Assembly (NCBI RefSeq): GCF_009870125.1
Contig: NC_046683.1
Span: 56,249,869 to 56,313,868 of the forward strand
Direction of reading: 5' to 3'
Length of the DNA stretch: 64,000 nucleotides
Origin: Drosophila pseudoobscura
Taxonomy: Eukaryota; Arthropoda; Insecta; Diptera; Drosophilidae
The first letter of the stretch is position 1, and each line of letters opens with the position of its first letter. The position numbers and the translations under genes were made by a program. Shown here in pieces: positions 22,034 through 31,749 of this stretch. Under the pieces are notes generated by a model. That model saw only the letters and a program-made list of their open reading frames with translations. It was not told the origin of the DNA and did no database searches.

Positions 22034-22041
22034 CTTTTATA
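22034..22041 (-). promoter_or_regulatory. TATA box, gene B (type 1 promoter)
   Basis: TATAAAAG on the minus strand is followed by a short inverted repeat, GCCCC-ACGC-GGGGC, between the TATA box and the expected start site. The same is seen at gene D. Similarity to gene D stops directly upstream of this box. Confidence 0.85.
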
Positions 22042-22599
22042 CCGGCAGTCGTCTGCGTTGGGCTTCGTAATTGTTGTAATCAAGCGATAGTTCCACTGTT
22101 TTAATATTGGAATTCGGCAATGTGTGCACAGCTTGTCGGCCGACATTGGTTTCTTTATTTAGCCAAATACTGGGCTCTGGGTGTTAGCTTAGGTGGAGAT
22201 CACAATGTATTATTGTAACCGTTCAAATGGTTGGAAAAATACGCTTTGGGAAGAGGAAGAAGCAGTCGCGTTTCAGTCGTCAGCAGAATATGCGCAGCAC
22301 TGTGGATAAGTCTTTGACTTCTTTGTCGTTCACCATGGAAAGATTCATTCATTTAATGGCAGATTTAAACAGGAGAAAACCCTGGACTATTTGTAATCCT
22401 AAGACCTAAGAAGTCTTCTCATAAGACTCCTCCTAAGATCGTGGCCTTCTCGTGACCTCAGTTCCTTTTAGTTTTTTAGACATTTGAAAAGAGACTAAAA
22501 ACAAGCATCATATCTTATTCCAATTTCTTTTGCAACTATATATCTGGCACTCTACGGAGCTACTGTGGTGGCTTGGGCTGAATACTAAATAAAAACAAC
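22042..22599. other. non-coding spacer left of the retroelement remnant
   Basis: No gene seen. It is A/T-rich sequence with a locally repetitive CTAAGAC/CTAAGATC stretch near 22398-22441. Confidence 0.4.
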
Positions 22600-23440
22600 A
22601 TTGTCCCAGCAGGAACGGACTATCAAGTACCAAGGGAGTACACGGATACTCCATTCAGCACCATCATCCCGCACAGAGACGAATGGCTCGAGGGATTCCC
22701 AGGCCCAGCATCTTTACGGATGGCTCGAAGCTGGACGGCAGGGTCGGAGGAGGAATATGCTCTGAACAGCTAAACATAAGGCAATCTTTCAGGCTTCCGG
22801 ATCACTGTAGCGTCTTCCAAGCGGAAGTTACAGCCATCAGGGAGGCTCTGCCTCATTTGGGTCCCAGGCCACCGGGACATCGAGGGCAACTGCAGAGCGG
22901 ACGAGCTGGCCAGATGGGGTACTACGACCCCCCTTCTCCAACATAAGGAGGATATTTGTATGCCTATGGCTCATCAGAAAAGAGTAATACAAGCGACTGA
23001 CAGACGAAAAGTGGCAAATAGGGTCACGTTGTCACACAGCTCGGCAAACATGGCCGACCATAGACAAGAAGCGCACCCCAGAGCTCTGCAAACTAGGCAG
23101 GGAAAGATGTAGCGCAGTCATAAGTTCCCTCACAGGAGACTGGCATACAGGCTGGGTGCCCCGCAGCTGCAGAGACGAGGACGAGGACGAGACAGTGGAA
23201 CGCCTGCTCTGCTCCTGTCCGGCTCTCAGCAGAAGGCTACAACACTTAGGCTCTGCCTTTCTAAACGACATCTCGGAGATGTCTACGCTATGTCCTACGA
23301 AGATCGCAAACTTTATAAGAGCATCTGGCTGGGACAACTGCTGACATGAAGTCTCACTTGCAGGAAGGGAATGATCCCAAGCGGTATCAATCTCCAAGCG
23401 AGCCTGGCAGCCACCTCTACCTAACCTAACCTTCCTTTGC
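22600..23440 (+). mobile_element. degenerate non-LTR retrotransposon 3' end (LOA/I-clade RNase H)
   Basis: This is a broken remnant of a LINE-type element on the plus strand. Conceptual translation shows a linker, YTDTPFSTIIPHRDEWLEG, then a frame change near 22710. An RNase H start follows (IFTDGSKLDGRVGGG with the first catalytic Asp, then FQAEVTAIREAL with the Glu). An internal deletion comes next, then another frame with VPGHRDIEGNCRADELA, and finally the C-terminal Cys-rich end with DEDETVERLLCSCPAL and IANFIRASGWDN. The order matches the pol C-terminus of elements carrying RNase H, such as LOA and I types. It ends near CTACCTAACCTAACC, which may be the 3' tail. At least two frameshifts and a deletion make it non-functional. 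It lies between the inverted gene arms. Confidence 0.85.
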
Positions 23441-24017
23441 AATTAGGCTTTGGAGTAGTTATCTTTCAAGGGGATTTGGCTTTGGATTGGGATGCGAGCC
23501 TTGCTTGATGTCTTGCCTTTTGTCCTGCTATCTCATCTTCTACGACTTTGAGGTTCAGGTCTCTGTGGATGTTCTCGTTCCGGAGGTACCAAGTCATCTC
23601 CCACGGTCACTGGATGGAGGGATAGTCTTAGGTGGGAATCTGGAGCGCCTATGAATCGCGGTGTCATCGCTGCGTGGATGTTTCACCATTTTACAGGCAG
23701 TGCGAATACGTAGGGAACTACGCTAAGAGTCGGTGGAAAATCAGCTTCGCCTCTGAATGATTACTCGGATCGAGGGGAATCCTATTTATCCCTGTATCTT
23801 CCAAGTTGCGGGACACGAGTACTGCAGTACCTTCCTTTGGAGTTTTTGGTGGATTAAATCCTCTTCATTTCGTAGATTCAAGTGTTCCATGGCTCTATTG
23901 CTCGTGACTCTATTTTTCGACTATCAATTGACCAAAAATCAATAACAAATATCCCTGTAGCCGAAAGTTTCGTTTTGGGAGTCAATTTAAGATGTTGAAT
24001 ACATTTTTGAAATGTTC
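23441..24017. other. non-coding spacer right of the retroelement remnant
   Basis: No gene seen. It ends at the poly(A) signal of gene C. Confidence 0.4.
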
Positions 24018-24023
24018 TTTATT
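24018..24023 (-). terminator. poly(A) signal of gene C
   Basis: AATAAA on the minus strand, about 68 bases beyond the stop codon of gene C. Confidence 0.65.
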
Positions 24024-24090
24024 TGCGTTCTACGTCCCGATAGGATCTCAGTGAATTCCGAAAGTTCTTTGGTCTGAAAAATGTCCTCGC

Positions 24091-24510
24091 CTATCCCCGA
24101 CGGTTGCGGCGCTGCTGCCTCCTTCGCTGCTGCTGGCGGCGCCTCTGGGCCTGCCTCCTGCGGCGCTGGCGGGCCAAGCGCGCTCGTCGCCGACGTGCCT
24201 GGATCCTGCGCCGCCTGGCAGCCGCGCTGGCGGAGGCGGAGGCGGAGGTTGTGGCCGAGCTCGAGTCCGACGCCTCTGTGGTCGCCGACGCCTCTGTGGT
24301 CTCCGATGCGCTGGAGGGGCTGGCAGTCGTCGAACCAGTGGAGGCGCCAGTGGCGGGACCAGCAGTGCTACTCGCCACACTCTCCGTCGCCCCGACCGTG
24401 GTGCTGTCCGTCGACGATTCGGTGGAGGTGTCCGTTCCCTCGCAGCCTACCCGCTGGGAGAGGAGCAGGCAGCCGAGGAGGCCCAGAAGCAGAACCAACG
24501 TGAGACGCAT
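24091..24510 (-). CDS. divergent mucin-like secreted protein with Arg-rich tail, gene C (139 aa)
   Basis: A clear but diverged sixth member. The signal peptide MRLTLVLLLGLLGCLLLSQ aligns in pattern with MRFSFVLLLAVLGCFLLAR of the others. The middle is Ser/Thr/Ala/Glu-rich and more acidic than in the other genes. The tail is again Arg/Gln-only basic: ASAAARRRRIQARRRRARL, then long Arg/Gln runs ending RRNRRG. The start at 24510 is preferred over the upstream in-frame ATG at 24537 because the signal peptide begins there. A weak TATA-like TTAAAAGG sits about 40 bases upstream. It lies in the spacer of the inverted duplication and is not part of it, so it is probably an older paralogue. Confidence 0.8.
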   Translation of the reverse strand: MRLTLVLLLGLLGCLLLSQRVGCEGTDTSTESSTDSTTVGATESVASSTAGPATGASTGSTTASPSSASETTEASATTEASDSSSATTSASASASAAARRRRIQARRRRARLARQRRRRQAQRRRQQQRRRQQRRNRRG

Positions 24511-24784
24511 CGCTGAGTCGTTTGTCCAGATTTCCAAAATGCAAAGCCTTTTAAGCCAAATCCTTCCCGGAAGCAGACCTCCATTGATGATTACAGCGCC
24601 ATCATCAGATCATGCGCATAATCCGTCATCCATGAGCACAGAGTCGATACTCTCCAAGTCTTAGCCAACCTCTGTTTTGGGTATTTCCAGCATTGACGTT
24701 CTCCAGATACGAAGTGGGGCAAACAAAAATATTTACACAATGTCGAGCCAAATGGTTACACGGCTTTCTGGGGCCCGAGATCAG

Positions 24785-24792
24785 TATAAAAG
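24785..24792 (+). promoter_or_regulatory. TATA box, gene D (type 1 promoter)
   Basis: TATAAAAG, 45 bases upstream of the ATG. It is followed by the GCCCC-ACGC-GGGGC inverted repeat (24792-24805) and a TCAAGC initiator-like site near 24811. Confidence 0.85.
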
Positions 24793-24829
24793 CCCCACGC
24801 GGGGCCAGAATCAAGCACAGCACCTCACC

Positions 24830-25231
24830 ATGCGCTTCTCATTCGTTCTCCTCCTCGCGGTCCTCGGCTGCTTCCTGCTGGCCCGGGAGGGTGGTGCCAC
24901 AGGCTCCTCCACCACCGTGGCCTCCCCCAGCAGCAGCACCACCACCAGCTCCTCGGCCGCCAGCACCACCGCCGCGACGTCCACTGCCACCACAACAGTC
25001 GCTCCCTCCGCCGCCACCACCACCGTTGCCTCCTCGACCTCGGACACGACGACAGCCTCCTCCACCTCGGGATCGTCGGGCTCGGCAGCGGCCAGGCGCC
25101 GCAGACGCCTGCGTCGTCGTCGTCTGGCCCGTCAGCGCCAGCGCCGCGAGCGCCAGAGGCAGCGCCAGACCCAGAGGCTCCGCAACCGCATCCAGAACCA
25201 GCGCCGCGTGATCAACCAGCTCGAAGGATAA
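24830..25231 (+). CDS. mucin-like secreted protein with Arg-rich tail, gene D (133 aa)
   Basis: Same signal peptide and Ser/Thr/Ala block as genes A and B, with a slightly different end to the mucin block (TTTASSTSGSSGS, one residue shorter than B and E). The tail is L type, LRRRRLARQRQRRERQ to VINQLEG. The promoter is type 1, as in gene B. The start is fixed by the signal peptide and the TATA box, and the longer open frame upstream runs through the promoter. It is the first gene of the right arm and lies about 320 bases from gene C, with which it is head to head. Confidence 0.85.
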   Translation: MRFSFVLLLAVLGCFLLAREGGATGSSTTVASPSSSTTTSSSAASTTAATSTATTTVAPSAATTTVASSTSDTTTASSTSGSSGSAAARRRRRLRRRRLARQRQRRERQRQRQTQRLRNRIQNQRRVINQLEG

Positions 25232-26054
25232 GCGGCAGCTCGGAGACGCATCCGAGAGATCGCCCACTCTTGAAACACTTACCTTTAAGCACCGCTGAAA
25301 TATGAAAAAATTGAATATACGAGTATTTTGAAAATGTATTCCGATGCGCCCTCCTTTACATCCAAAATCCATCTCTGGGACTGGGACTGGGACTGGGACT
25401 GGGGCTGGGAGTGGGACCCACCGATCCCCGATCCCCGATCTATGGGATTCGGTTGATTATTCACTGAAGGGAGGGCAGAGACTATACTGTGCATAGAGCC
25501 CGTTTGGGAAGTCCACATCCTGGCGTTGTACCGATGGTTCCCTTGAAGATCGGGACCATCTGCAGTACATCTCCAGGAGAGGCATTATCACGGGTTCTAT
25601 GGGGGATAGCAGATCACCTTGCGTATGACAATTGCCATTAGAAACGTTGGACAATGATTGGAGCATTACAATAGCCTGAAAGACTCGTCCTTGACTAGTT
25701 CCCCATGAAGCGTCTTGTCGGTCTGTTGCCGTACCGATGGGCACCACCCTCGAATATCTGTCCGTGTAAATCCATCCACCCATCCGTCGATCCACCCACC
25801 GATCCGCGTTGCAGGAAGTATTTGCCCGCCTAGAGCCTAGAGCCTAGAGCCCCTCAGAATGGGTTCTGCCCCAACAGACCACTAATCCCACACGCGACCC
25901 ACTCGCGAGCCGCCAAAAGAACTGCTTGTTGTGTGTACCGAGACCAATGTCAATCGAGAAGCTGCGCAAACACCTCCGAGGGTCAACCGTGGTGTTTGCC
26001 GATTGAATCGGGCGGAATTCTCGGAGTGGGGGCCTTCTTCTGGGCAAGATCTGG
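25232..26054 (+). other. intergenic spacer D-E
   Basis: A non-coding unit spacer. It holds a short GGGACT tandem repeat (about 25376-25405), a GATCCCC repeat and TAGAGCC repeats near 25832-25851. A 77-codon minus-strand ORF recurs in all three spacers, but only because the spacers are near-identical. Confidence 0.6.
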
Positions 26055-26062
26055 TATAAAAG
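26055..26062 (+). promoter_or_regulatory. TATA box, gene E (type 2 promoter)
   Basis: TATAAAAG, 47 bases upstream of the ATG, with an initiator-like TCAGAC at 26081. Confidence 0.85.
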
Positions 26063-26101
26063 CCGCCACAGATCGCCAGATCAGACACACAGCACCTCAC
26101 C

Positions 26102-26506
26102 ATGCGCTTCTCATTCGTTCTCCTCCTCGCGGTCCTCGGCTGCTTCCTGCTGGCCCGGGAGGGTGGTGCCACAGGCTCCTCCACCACCGTGGCCTCCCCC
26201 AGCAGCAGCACCACCACCAGCTCCTCGGCCGCCAGCACCACCGCCGCGACGTCCACTGCCACCACAACAGTCGCTCCCTCCGCCGCCACCACCACCGTTG
26301 CCTCCTCGACCTCGGACACGACCACGGCGTCGTCCTCCTCCTCGGGATCGTCGGGCTCGGCAGCGGCCAGGCGACGCAGACGCCTGCGTCGTCGTCGTCT
26401 GGCCCGTCAGCGCCAGCGCCGCGAGCGCCAGAGGCAGCGCCAGACCCAGAGGCTCCGCAACCGCATCCAGAACCAGCGCCGCGTGATCAACCAGCTCGAA
26501 GGATAA
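26102..26506 (+). CDS. mucin-like secreted protein with Arg-rich tail, gene E, promoter/tail hybrid (134 aa)
   Basis: The signal peptide and mucin block match the family. The tail is the L type found in B and D (LRRRRLARQRQ to VINQLEG), yet the promoter and leader are type 2, otherwise paired with the A/F-type tail. So gene E looks like a recombinant: the 5' part of an F-like gene joined to the 3' part of a D-like gene, with the crossover inside the shared Ser/Thr/Ala coding block. Unequal crossing-over between two such genes would also explain why the right arm has three genes and the left arm two. The reading frame is intact, so it is probably functional. Confidence 0.85.
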   Translation: MRFSFVLLLAVLGCFLLAREGGATGSSTTVASPSSSTTTSSSAASTTAATSTATTTVAPSAATTTVASSTSDTTTASSSSSGSSGSAAARRRRRLRRRRLARQRQRRERQRQRQTQRLRNRIQNQRRVINQLEG

Positions 26507-27322
26507 GCGGCAGCTCGGAGACGCATCCGAGAGATCGCCCACTCTTGAAACACTTACCTTTAAGCACCGCTGAAATATGAAAAAATTGAATATACGAGTA
26601 TTTTGAAAATGTATTCCGATGCGCCCTCCTTTACATCCAAAATCCATCTCTGGGACTGGGACTGGGACTGGGACTGGGGCTGGGAGTGGGACCCACCGAT
26701 CCCCGATCCCCGATCTATGGGATTCGGTTGATTATTCACTGAAGGGAGGGCAGAGACTATACTGTGCATAGAGCCCGTTTGGGAAGTCCACATCCTGGCG
26801 TTGTACCGATGGTTCCCTTGAAGATCGGGACCATCTGCAGTACATCTCCAGGAGAGGCATTATCACGGGTTCTATGGGGGATAGCAGATCACCTTGCGTA
26901 TGACAATTGCCATTAGAAACGTTGGACAATGATTGGAGCATTACAATAGCCTGAAAGACTCGTCCTTGACTAGTTCCCCATGAAGCGTCTTGTCGGTCTG
27001 TTGCCGTACCGATGGGCACCACCCTCGAATATCTGTCCGTGTAAATCCATCCACCCATCCGTCGATCCACCCACCGATCCACGTTGCAGGAAGTATTTGC
27101 CCGCCTAGAGCCTAGAGCCCCTCAGATAGGGTTCTGCCCCAACAGACCACTAATCCCACACGCGACCCACTCGCGAGCCGCCAAAAGAACTGCTTGTTGT
27201 GTGTACCGAGACCAATGTCAATCGAGAAGCTGCGCAAACACCTCCGAGGGTCAGCCGTGGTGTTTGCCGATTGAATCGGGCGGAATTCTCGGAGTGGGGG
27301 CCTTCTTCTGGGCAAGATCTGG
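26507..27322 (+). other. intergenic spacer E-F
   Basis: A near-identical copy of the D-E spacer. A few differences are visible, such as the loss of one TAGAGCC unit near 27112 and G-to-A at about 27082. Confidence 0.6.
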
Positions 27323-27330
27323 TATAAAAG
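27323..27330 (+). promoter_or_regulatory. TATA box, gene F (type 2 promoter)
   Basis: TATAAAAG, 47 bases upstream of the ATG, in the same context as in genes A and E. Confidence 0.85.
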
Positions 27331-27369
27331 CCGCCACAGATCGCCAGATCAGACACACAGCACCTCACC

Positions 27370-27765
27370 ATGCGCTTCTCATTCGTTCTCCTCCTCGCGG
27401 TCCTCGGCTGCTTCCTGCTGGCCCGGGAGGGTGGTGCCACAGGCTCCTCCACCACCGTGGCCTCCCCCAGCAGCAGCACCACCACCAGCTCCTCGGCCGC
27501 CAGCACCACCGCCGCGACGTCCACTGCCACCACAACAGTCGCCCCCTCCGCCGCCACCACCACCGTGGCCTCCTCGACCTCGGACACGACCACGGCGTCG
27601 TCCTCCTCCTCGGGATCCTCGGGCTCGGCAGCGGCCAGGCGTCGCAGACGCGCCTTCATTCGTCGTCGTCGCCAGCTGAGGAGGCAGCGCCAGGAGCGCA
27701 GGAGGCGCCGCATGCTGCAGATCTACGAGCGGCAGCGCCGGCTGATCAGCCAGCTCAGCGGCTAG
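27370..27765 (+). CDS. mucin-like secreted protein with Arg-rich tail, gene F (131 aa)
   Basis: The encoded protein is identical to gene A: same signal peptide, same Ser/Thr/Ala block and the AFI-type tail ending LISQLSG. Gene F closes the right arm. After the stop, similarity to the gene A flank lasts only about 6 bases. AATAAATAAA at 27817-27822 supplies the poly(A) signal. Identity at the protein level with a gene about 7 kb away in opposite orientation implies very recent duplication or ongoing gene conversion. Confidence 0.85.
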   Translation: MRFSFVLLLAVLGCFLLAREGGATGSSTTVASPSSSTTTSSSAASTTAATSTATTTVAPSAATTTVASSTSDTTTASSSSSGSSGSAAARRRRRAFIRRRRQLRRQRQERRRRRMLQIYERQRRLISQLSG

Positions 27766-27816
27766 GCGGTGGCGGGTGGAGCCCTCGGCCAGCGAGGGGG
27801 CGGAAGCTAATAGATA

Positions 27817-27822
27817 AATAAA
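27817..27822 (+). terminator. poly(A) signal of gene F
   Basis: AATAAA within AATAAATAAA, 52 bases after the stop codon. Confidence 0.7.
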
Positions 27823-29655
27823 GCCCAAGATGCCTTTAAAGAGAAGAGTCCTTTAAGTCTTGTCCGCTTGGGGGATTTGTGGTGCGGGTTCCCTGGGTGC
27901 CTTCCGGCGCATCATCCTATAAGCCCTGCCGGCACTGGCTCTTTGGCTCTTTGGGGCACTTTATCAGCGCTTAAACACATCTCCATCTCCAGCTCCATCG
28001 CGGGCCGCCCCCACGCACATTTACATAGTTCGCATTCAATCAGTCGGGAGCACAGATGTGGCCTCCCCGCATCCCCGCATCCCCGCAATCCTCAATCATC
28101 AATCCTCAATCCTCAATCCTGGGCTGGCAGACAATTGGCCCTCTCCCAGGAGTTTATTGTGCCCGGGATTGAGCGCTTAAAAATGCTTTCCTTGTAGCCA
28201 AAAGAGAGTGGCAGTGAGCCAGTGAGCCGCAGCCAGGAATCAAATCAAATAAAATATTCATTTTGATCTTTGAACTGTGCATAAATATGCAGCTGCCGAA
28301 GGGGAGCGGGGCCTGGGGGGGGTACTTGTACGAGTATCTGCGATACGTATACAAATTTTGTGTGTATAAATGTATAAAAGATGCGGTTTGGCGACGGCAC
28401 TTCATCATCTTGCTCGTCCTCGTCCTCGTCCGCGTGCGCCTCCCCCTCCGCCCCCACCCCCCTGGTGCTGCCCTGAAAGAGAAAATGGAAAAAGGAAAAT
28501 GATTTCGCATTTGGCCCCATTGTGTGGGGAATCGAAGAAAAAGCGGATATGAATAGCTGGAGTGGAGCGCCGCCTCGTGCCACTGCGAATCGATTCAAGA
28601 TTAGGGTTAAGGGATTTAGTCGGAGCCACAGTTGCCATAGTATTCCAAGGCAAATTGATGGCTTTGTGTCCGTTAATTGCTCGACGGAAGAGCTCGTCCG
28701 TGGAACCAATTTCGGATCAGATTTGCCTGCCACAAAGCCACTGAGGAGGAGACTGCGGCCTCGAGCCACCAAAGGGGAGCTGAGATCCCTGATTGTTGAC
28801 AGACCTTGCAGACCCCTTTGCCACCTCTAAGTAGGGAAAAAAGAGCACTCAACCTCTGAGGAAAATCTTCCCCTAGTTTCGGTACTCTCAAACCCCAGGA
28901 ACACGGGTAAGAAGGGAGGGAGGGAGCTCCCTGCTCGCGGAGACAGTTATTAGAATCGAGAGCAGGCATCGGCCTCGACGAGGTTAACCTTTGAGACTTG
29001 TGCCGGGCCTAAGCCCGATGTCCCGGATACCTGTACGACTGCACCGCAACACGGAATTGGCCTTGTTTCGAGATTTAAATGAGATTGGAGCCGTGTTGAG
29101 TAAGCCTGCAAAACAGGAGATTTATAGCCCCAAAATGTCCTGGTCCCTGGTCCCTGGTCCCTGTCTCTGTCCCTGGCCCATAATCAACTAATTCAATAAA
29201 CCCACAGCAGGAGGGGGAGGAGATGGCAGGGGGAGACACTGGTCCCTGGTAGAGGGGTGGAGGGGGGGGAGTCTCTTCGAATGTTCTGCCGAATAACATG
29301 AGGCTCTGTGATTTATACCCAGGGAGTGTGAAATACAACGAAATAAAACGAAAATTTCCTCTGCGGCCGAGGGGATATGTGAGCGTCCTGAATGTCCTGA
29401 ATGTCCTGTATCCTTGTAGCTACAACTTAATGCGCAACAACGAATGGCATGCAATGACCAAAAGAAAACCAACAAAAAAATAACAGAAAAGAATCAAATA
29501 TATGTCTTCTTCACCCCCCAGCAACCCCCCACCCACCCGTTTGGAGCTCGAGGCTCTGAGATTGTTTAGCATGTCCTTTGCTATTCAAACAATTTGCATA
29601 TCCTTTTAGTGCAGCGAGTGGACTTAAGAAATCAACAACAACAACAACAACAGCT

Positions 29656-29788
29656 GCAGGCATACTAGGAGGAGGTGCGAGGAGTGTGTCCTGGACGCAG
29701 GCATACTAGGAGGAGGTGCGAGGAGTGTGTCCTGGACGCAGGCATACTAGGAGGAGGTGCGAGGAGTGTGTCCTGGACGCAGGCATAC
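29656..29788 (+). repeat. 41-bp tandem repeat, about 3.2 copies
   Basis: Units start at 29656, 29697, 29738 and 29779 with GCAGGCATAC and read on identically for 41 bases. The fourth is cut off after about 10 bases. It is preceded by a CAA repeat. Confidence 0.92.
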
Positions 29789-31336
29789 CAACACGACAGT
29801 CAACCAAAATCCAATGTCGGCTCAAGAATTCCAGAGCCAGAGCCAGAGCCAGAGCGGGGAAGAGCACCCAGAGCCGGAGTCCTGGATGAATGCCCGTCAA
29901 ATCCTGGGCCGCTCCTTGCGGGGGGGTAGGAGCCGGAGTCCCCTCCGATTTGGCCACATTTTATTTGTGGAAAACAAACCTCTGGCGAAAGCAGTGGGAC
30001 TCCGGGTGCTCCAAGGGTATACGTTCCTTGGATAGAGTTTTATTTAACACGTTCGAGGGGTGGCCAGGCGAGCTTTAATGCCAGAGAGGGGGAGGGAGGG
30101 GGGAGGGCTGCACAGACGGAGGGATGTATTCAAGTGAATAGGTCCGCGTCCTTGCGGAGCTCCACTGCGGACCCGTCCTCGTCCCCGTCCCCGTCCCCGT
30201 CCACGACCAGTTGGCAGCCATAATATTTATGCGCAGACGTTGCTCAATAAGCTGCTCAAGGATTTATTAGCCAAATGGACAGATTTGACTGGCTGGCTGG
30301 GATGCAAGTCGTGCTGGCTGGCTGGCTGGCTGGCTGGCCTGTGGCATGTGGCATGTGGCATATGTGTGAGGCTGCCAAGTGGTCCTTCCACCGGGAGAAA
30401 TCTGCCTGTCGTTGCAGGGACCTTAACGCCACATTAGAGAAATGTTCATTGCCTGGGGGGTGGGCGGGGGATGAGGGTGGTTCGGGGGGTGGCTCCCAAG
30501 TCGTAGCCAACTTATTGATGAATGTTTTCAAAATGTTTGCATTGAATGGCAATTTTTCAAGATTTACTGCAATCGGAAGAACCCTTTTGGGGTGCCTCCG
30601 TGGGGGGTGTGGGTGGGTGGAGAGCAGCTGGCCCACGACTTCGTGGCGGGGGGCGGTGGGCGGGGGGTGCGGAGGGGTGTGGCTTTGTGTGCCTGTCTAA
30701 TGGAGCTTAAATGGCCGTTGGCTTGACCCCTCAACTTTTTCTTGGCCGTTGAAAAAGTTTTCCCCAAGTTCAACAAAGTGAAAACAAATGCATTGTGTGT
30801 GTGTGGATCGGATCGGGGCATTTTCGAGGGCTTAGCACAATGAAATTCACCTTTTTGCACCTTTTTTTTTACCCCCCCCACCACCCCCCTATTTCCCTTT
30901 GTGGTCCAGGGGGGCGGGCAAGGGGGCTTGCAGATTTGTCGAGAGATTTGTGCTGCTTGTATTCCGTTGCCCCTTTTCGAGGCCCATTATGCGCGGTAAT
31001 TGAAATTGAAATTGTGATTGGCAATCAGTGGCAACTTGTTAGCATTCCGTTGGCATTGTTACAGTCGCTTTATTGCTTCCTCAGTGAATCCAGTCAGCCA
31101 GTCCCCCCACTCATAAATCATAAAACACCCGAGAGCCCCCCGATAGCCCCCCGAGAGCTGGGGCCACCTTCAAATGGCCAAAAGCGTTTTTAAAAACTGT
31201 CACCGTCAACGCCGGATCACAATAAACACGACGGACACAAACACACACAATTGGCAAACATTTCATTGCGAATATATTGAATAATAATTCGATGATATTT
31301 GGACCTTTTGTGGGCCTTTTGTTTTCATCCGGGGCT

Positions 31337-31376
31337 CGGGGCACCCGGGGCACCCGGGGCACCCGGGGCACCCGGG
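31337..31376 (+). repeat. 10-bp GC-rich tandem repeat
   Basis: Four copies of GGGGCACCCG, each self-complementary enough to form hairpins. Confidence 0.85.
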
Positions 31377-31585
31377 ATGGCGCTCCATTTTAATTCAATT
31401 TGTGGATGCGGCGCCAAAAACCATGCAAATGTCGAGTGTCACGCCGTACGAACGTTTCAAATGCCCAAAAATATGACAAATCTAATAGAAGATGACACTG
31501 ATGGATAGACAGATTTTAGGGGAACACCACCAGGCCCCCCCCGGCGATACTTTTAGGAGACCTGCTCTTGTTGTTGGTAAACAAT

Positions 31586-31591
31586 TTTATT
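31586..31591 (-). terminator. poly(A) signal of the minus-strand DUF1091 gene
   Basis: AATAAA on the minus strand, about 160 bases after the stop codon. Confidence 0.5.
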
Positions 31592-31749
31592 TGCTTTTGC
31601 TGCGGCTAACATGAAAGTGAGTGAGAGGGAGAGATACAGATAGAGAGAGAGAAAAAAAAAACACGAAAAATACCATTGAGACATGAGACACGATCCCGGG
31701 AAGGGGGCGGTGGCGGCGGCGGGGGATCACCATTGAGGAGGCACCGCTC

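Larger units (their letters stand above)
20332..22041 (-). repeat. left arm of inverted duplication (genes A and B)
   Basis: The reverse complement of the segment from gene B to gene A matches the E-to-F segment almost base for base (ATG-to-stop spans of 1665 and 1664 bases). The match to the D promoter reaches the TATA box of gene B and stops there. At the other end it stops about 6 bases past the stop codon of gene A. Differences I saw in the spacer are a few substitutions and a 6-base indel near 21255. Confidence 0.9.
24785..27770 (+). repeat. right arm: tandem array of about 1.27-kb units (genes D, E, F)
   Basis: Start-codon spacing is 1272 bases (D to E) and 1268 bases (E to F), against 1269 (B to A) in the left arm. 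The intergenic parts of the units are almost identical, including the GGGACT repeat and the A/T-rich AAAATTGAATATACGAG stretch after each L-type gene. Confidence 0.9.
27823..31585. other. non-coding region with tandem repeats
   Basis: No supported gene. It contains CAATCCT repeats near 28085-28120, a 41-bp tandem repeat (29656-29788), CCGTCC repeats (30175-30205), CTGGCTGG repeats (about 30290-30338), poly-G/C-rich stretches and a 10-bp GGGGCACCCG repeat (31337-31376). Confidence 0.5.

Noticed and set aside
25285-25518. 77-codon minus-strand ORF present in all three unit spacers
   Set aside because: Its conservation is explained by near-identity of the duplicated spacers. It spans a GGGACT repeat and has no signal peptide or promoter.
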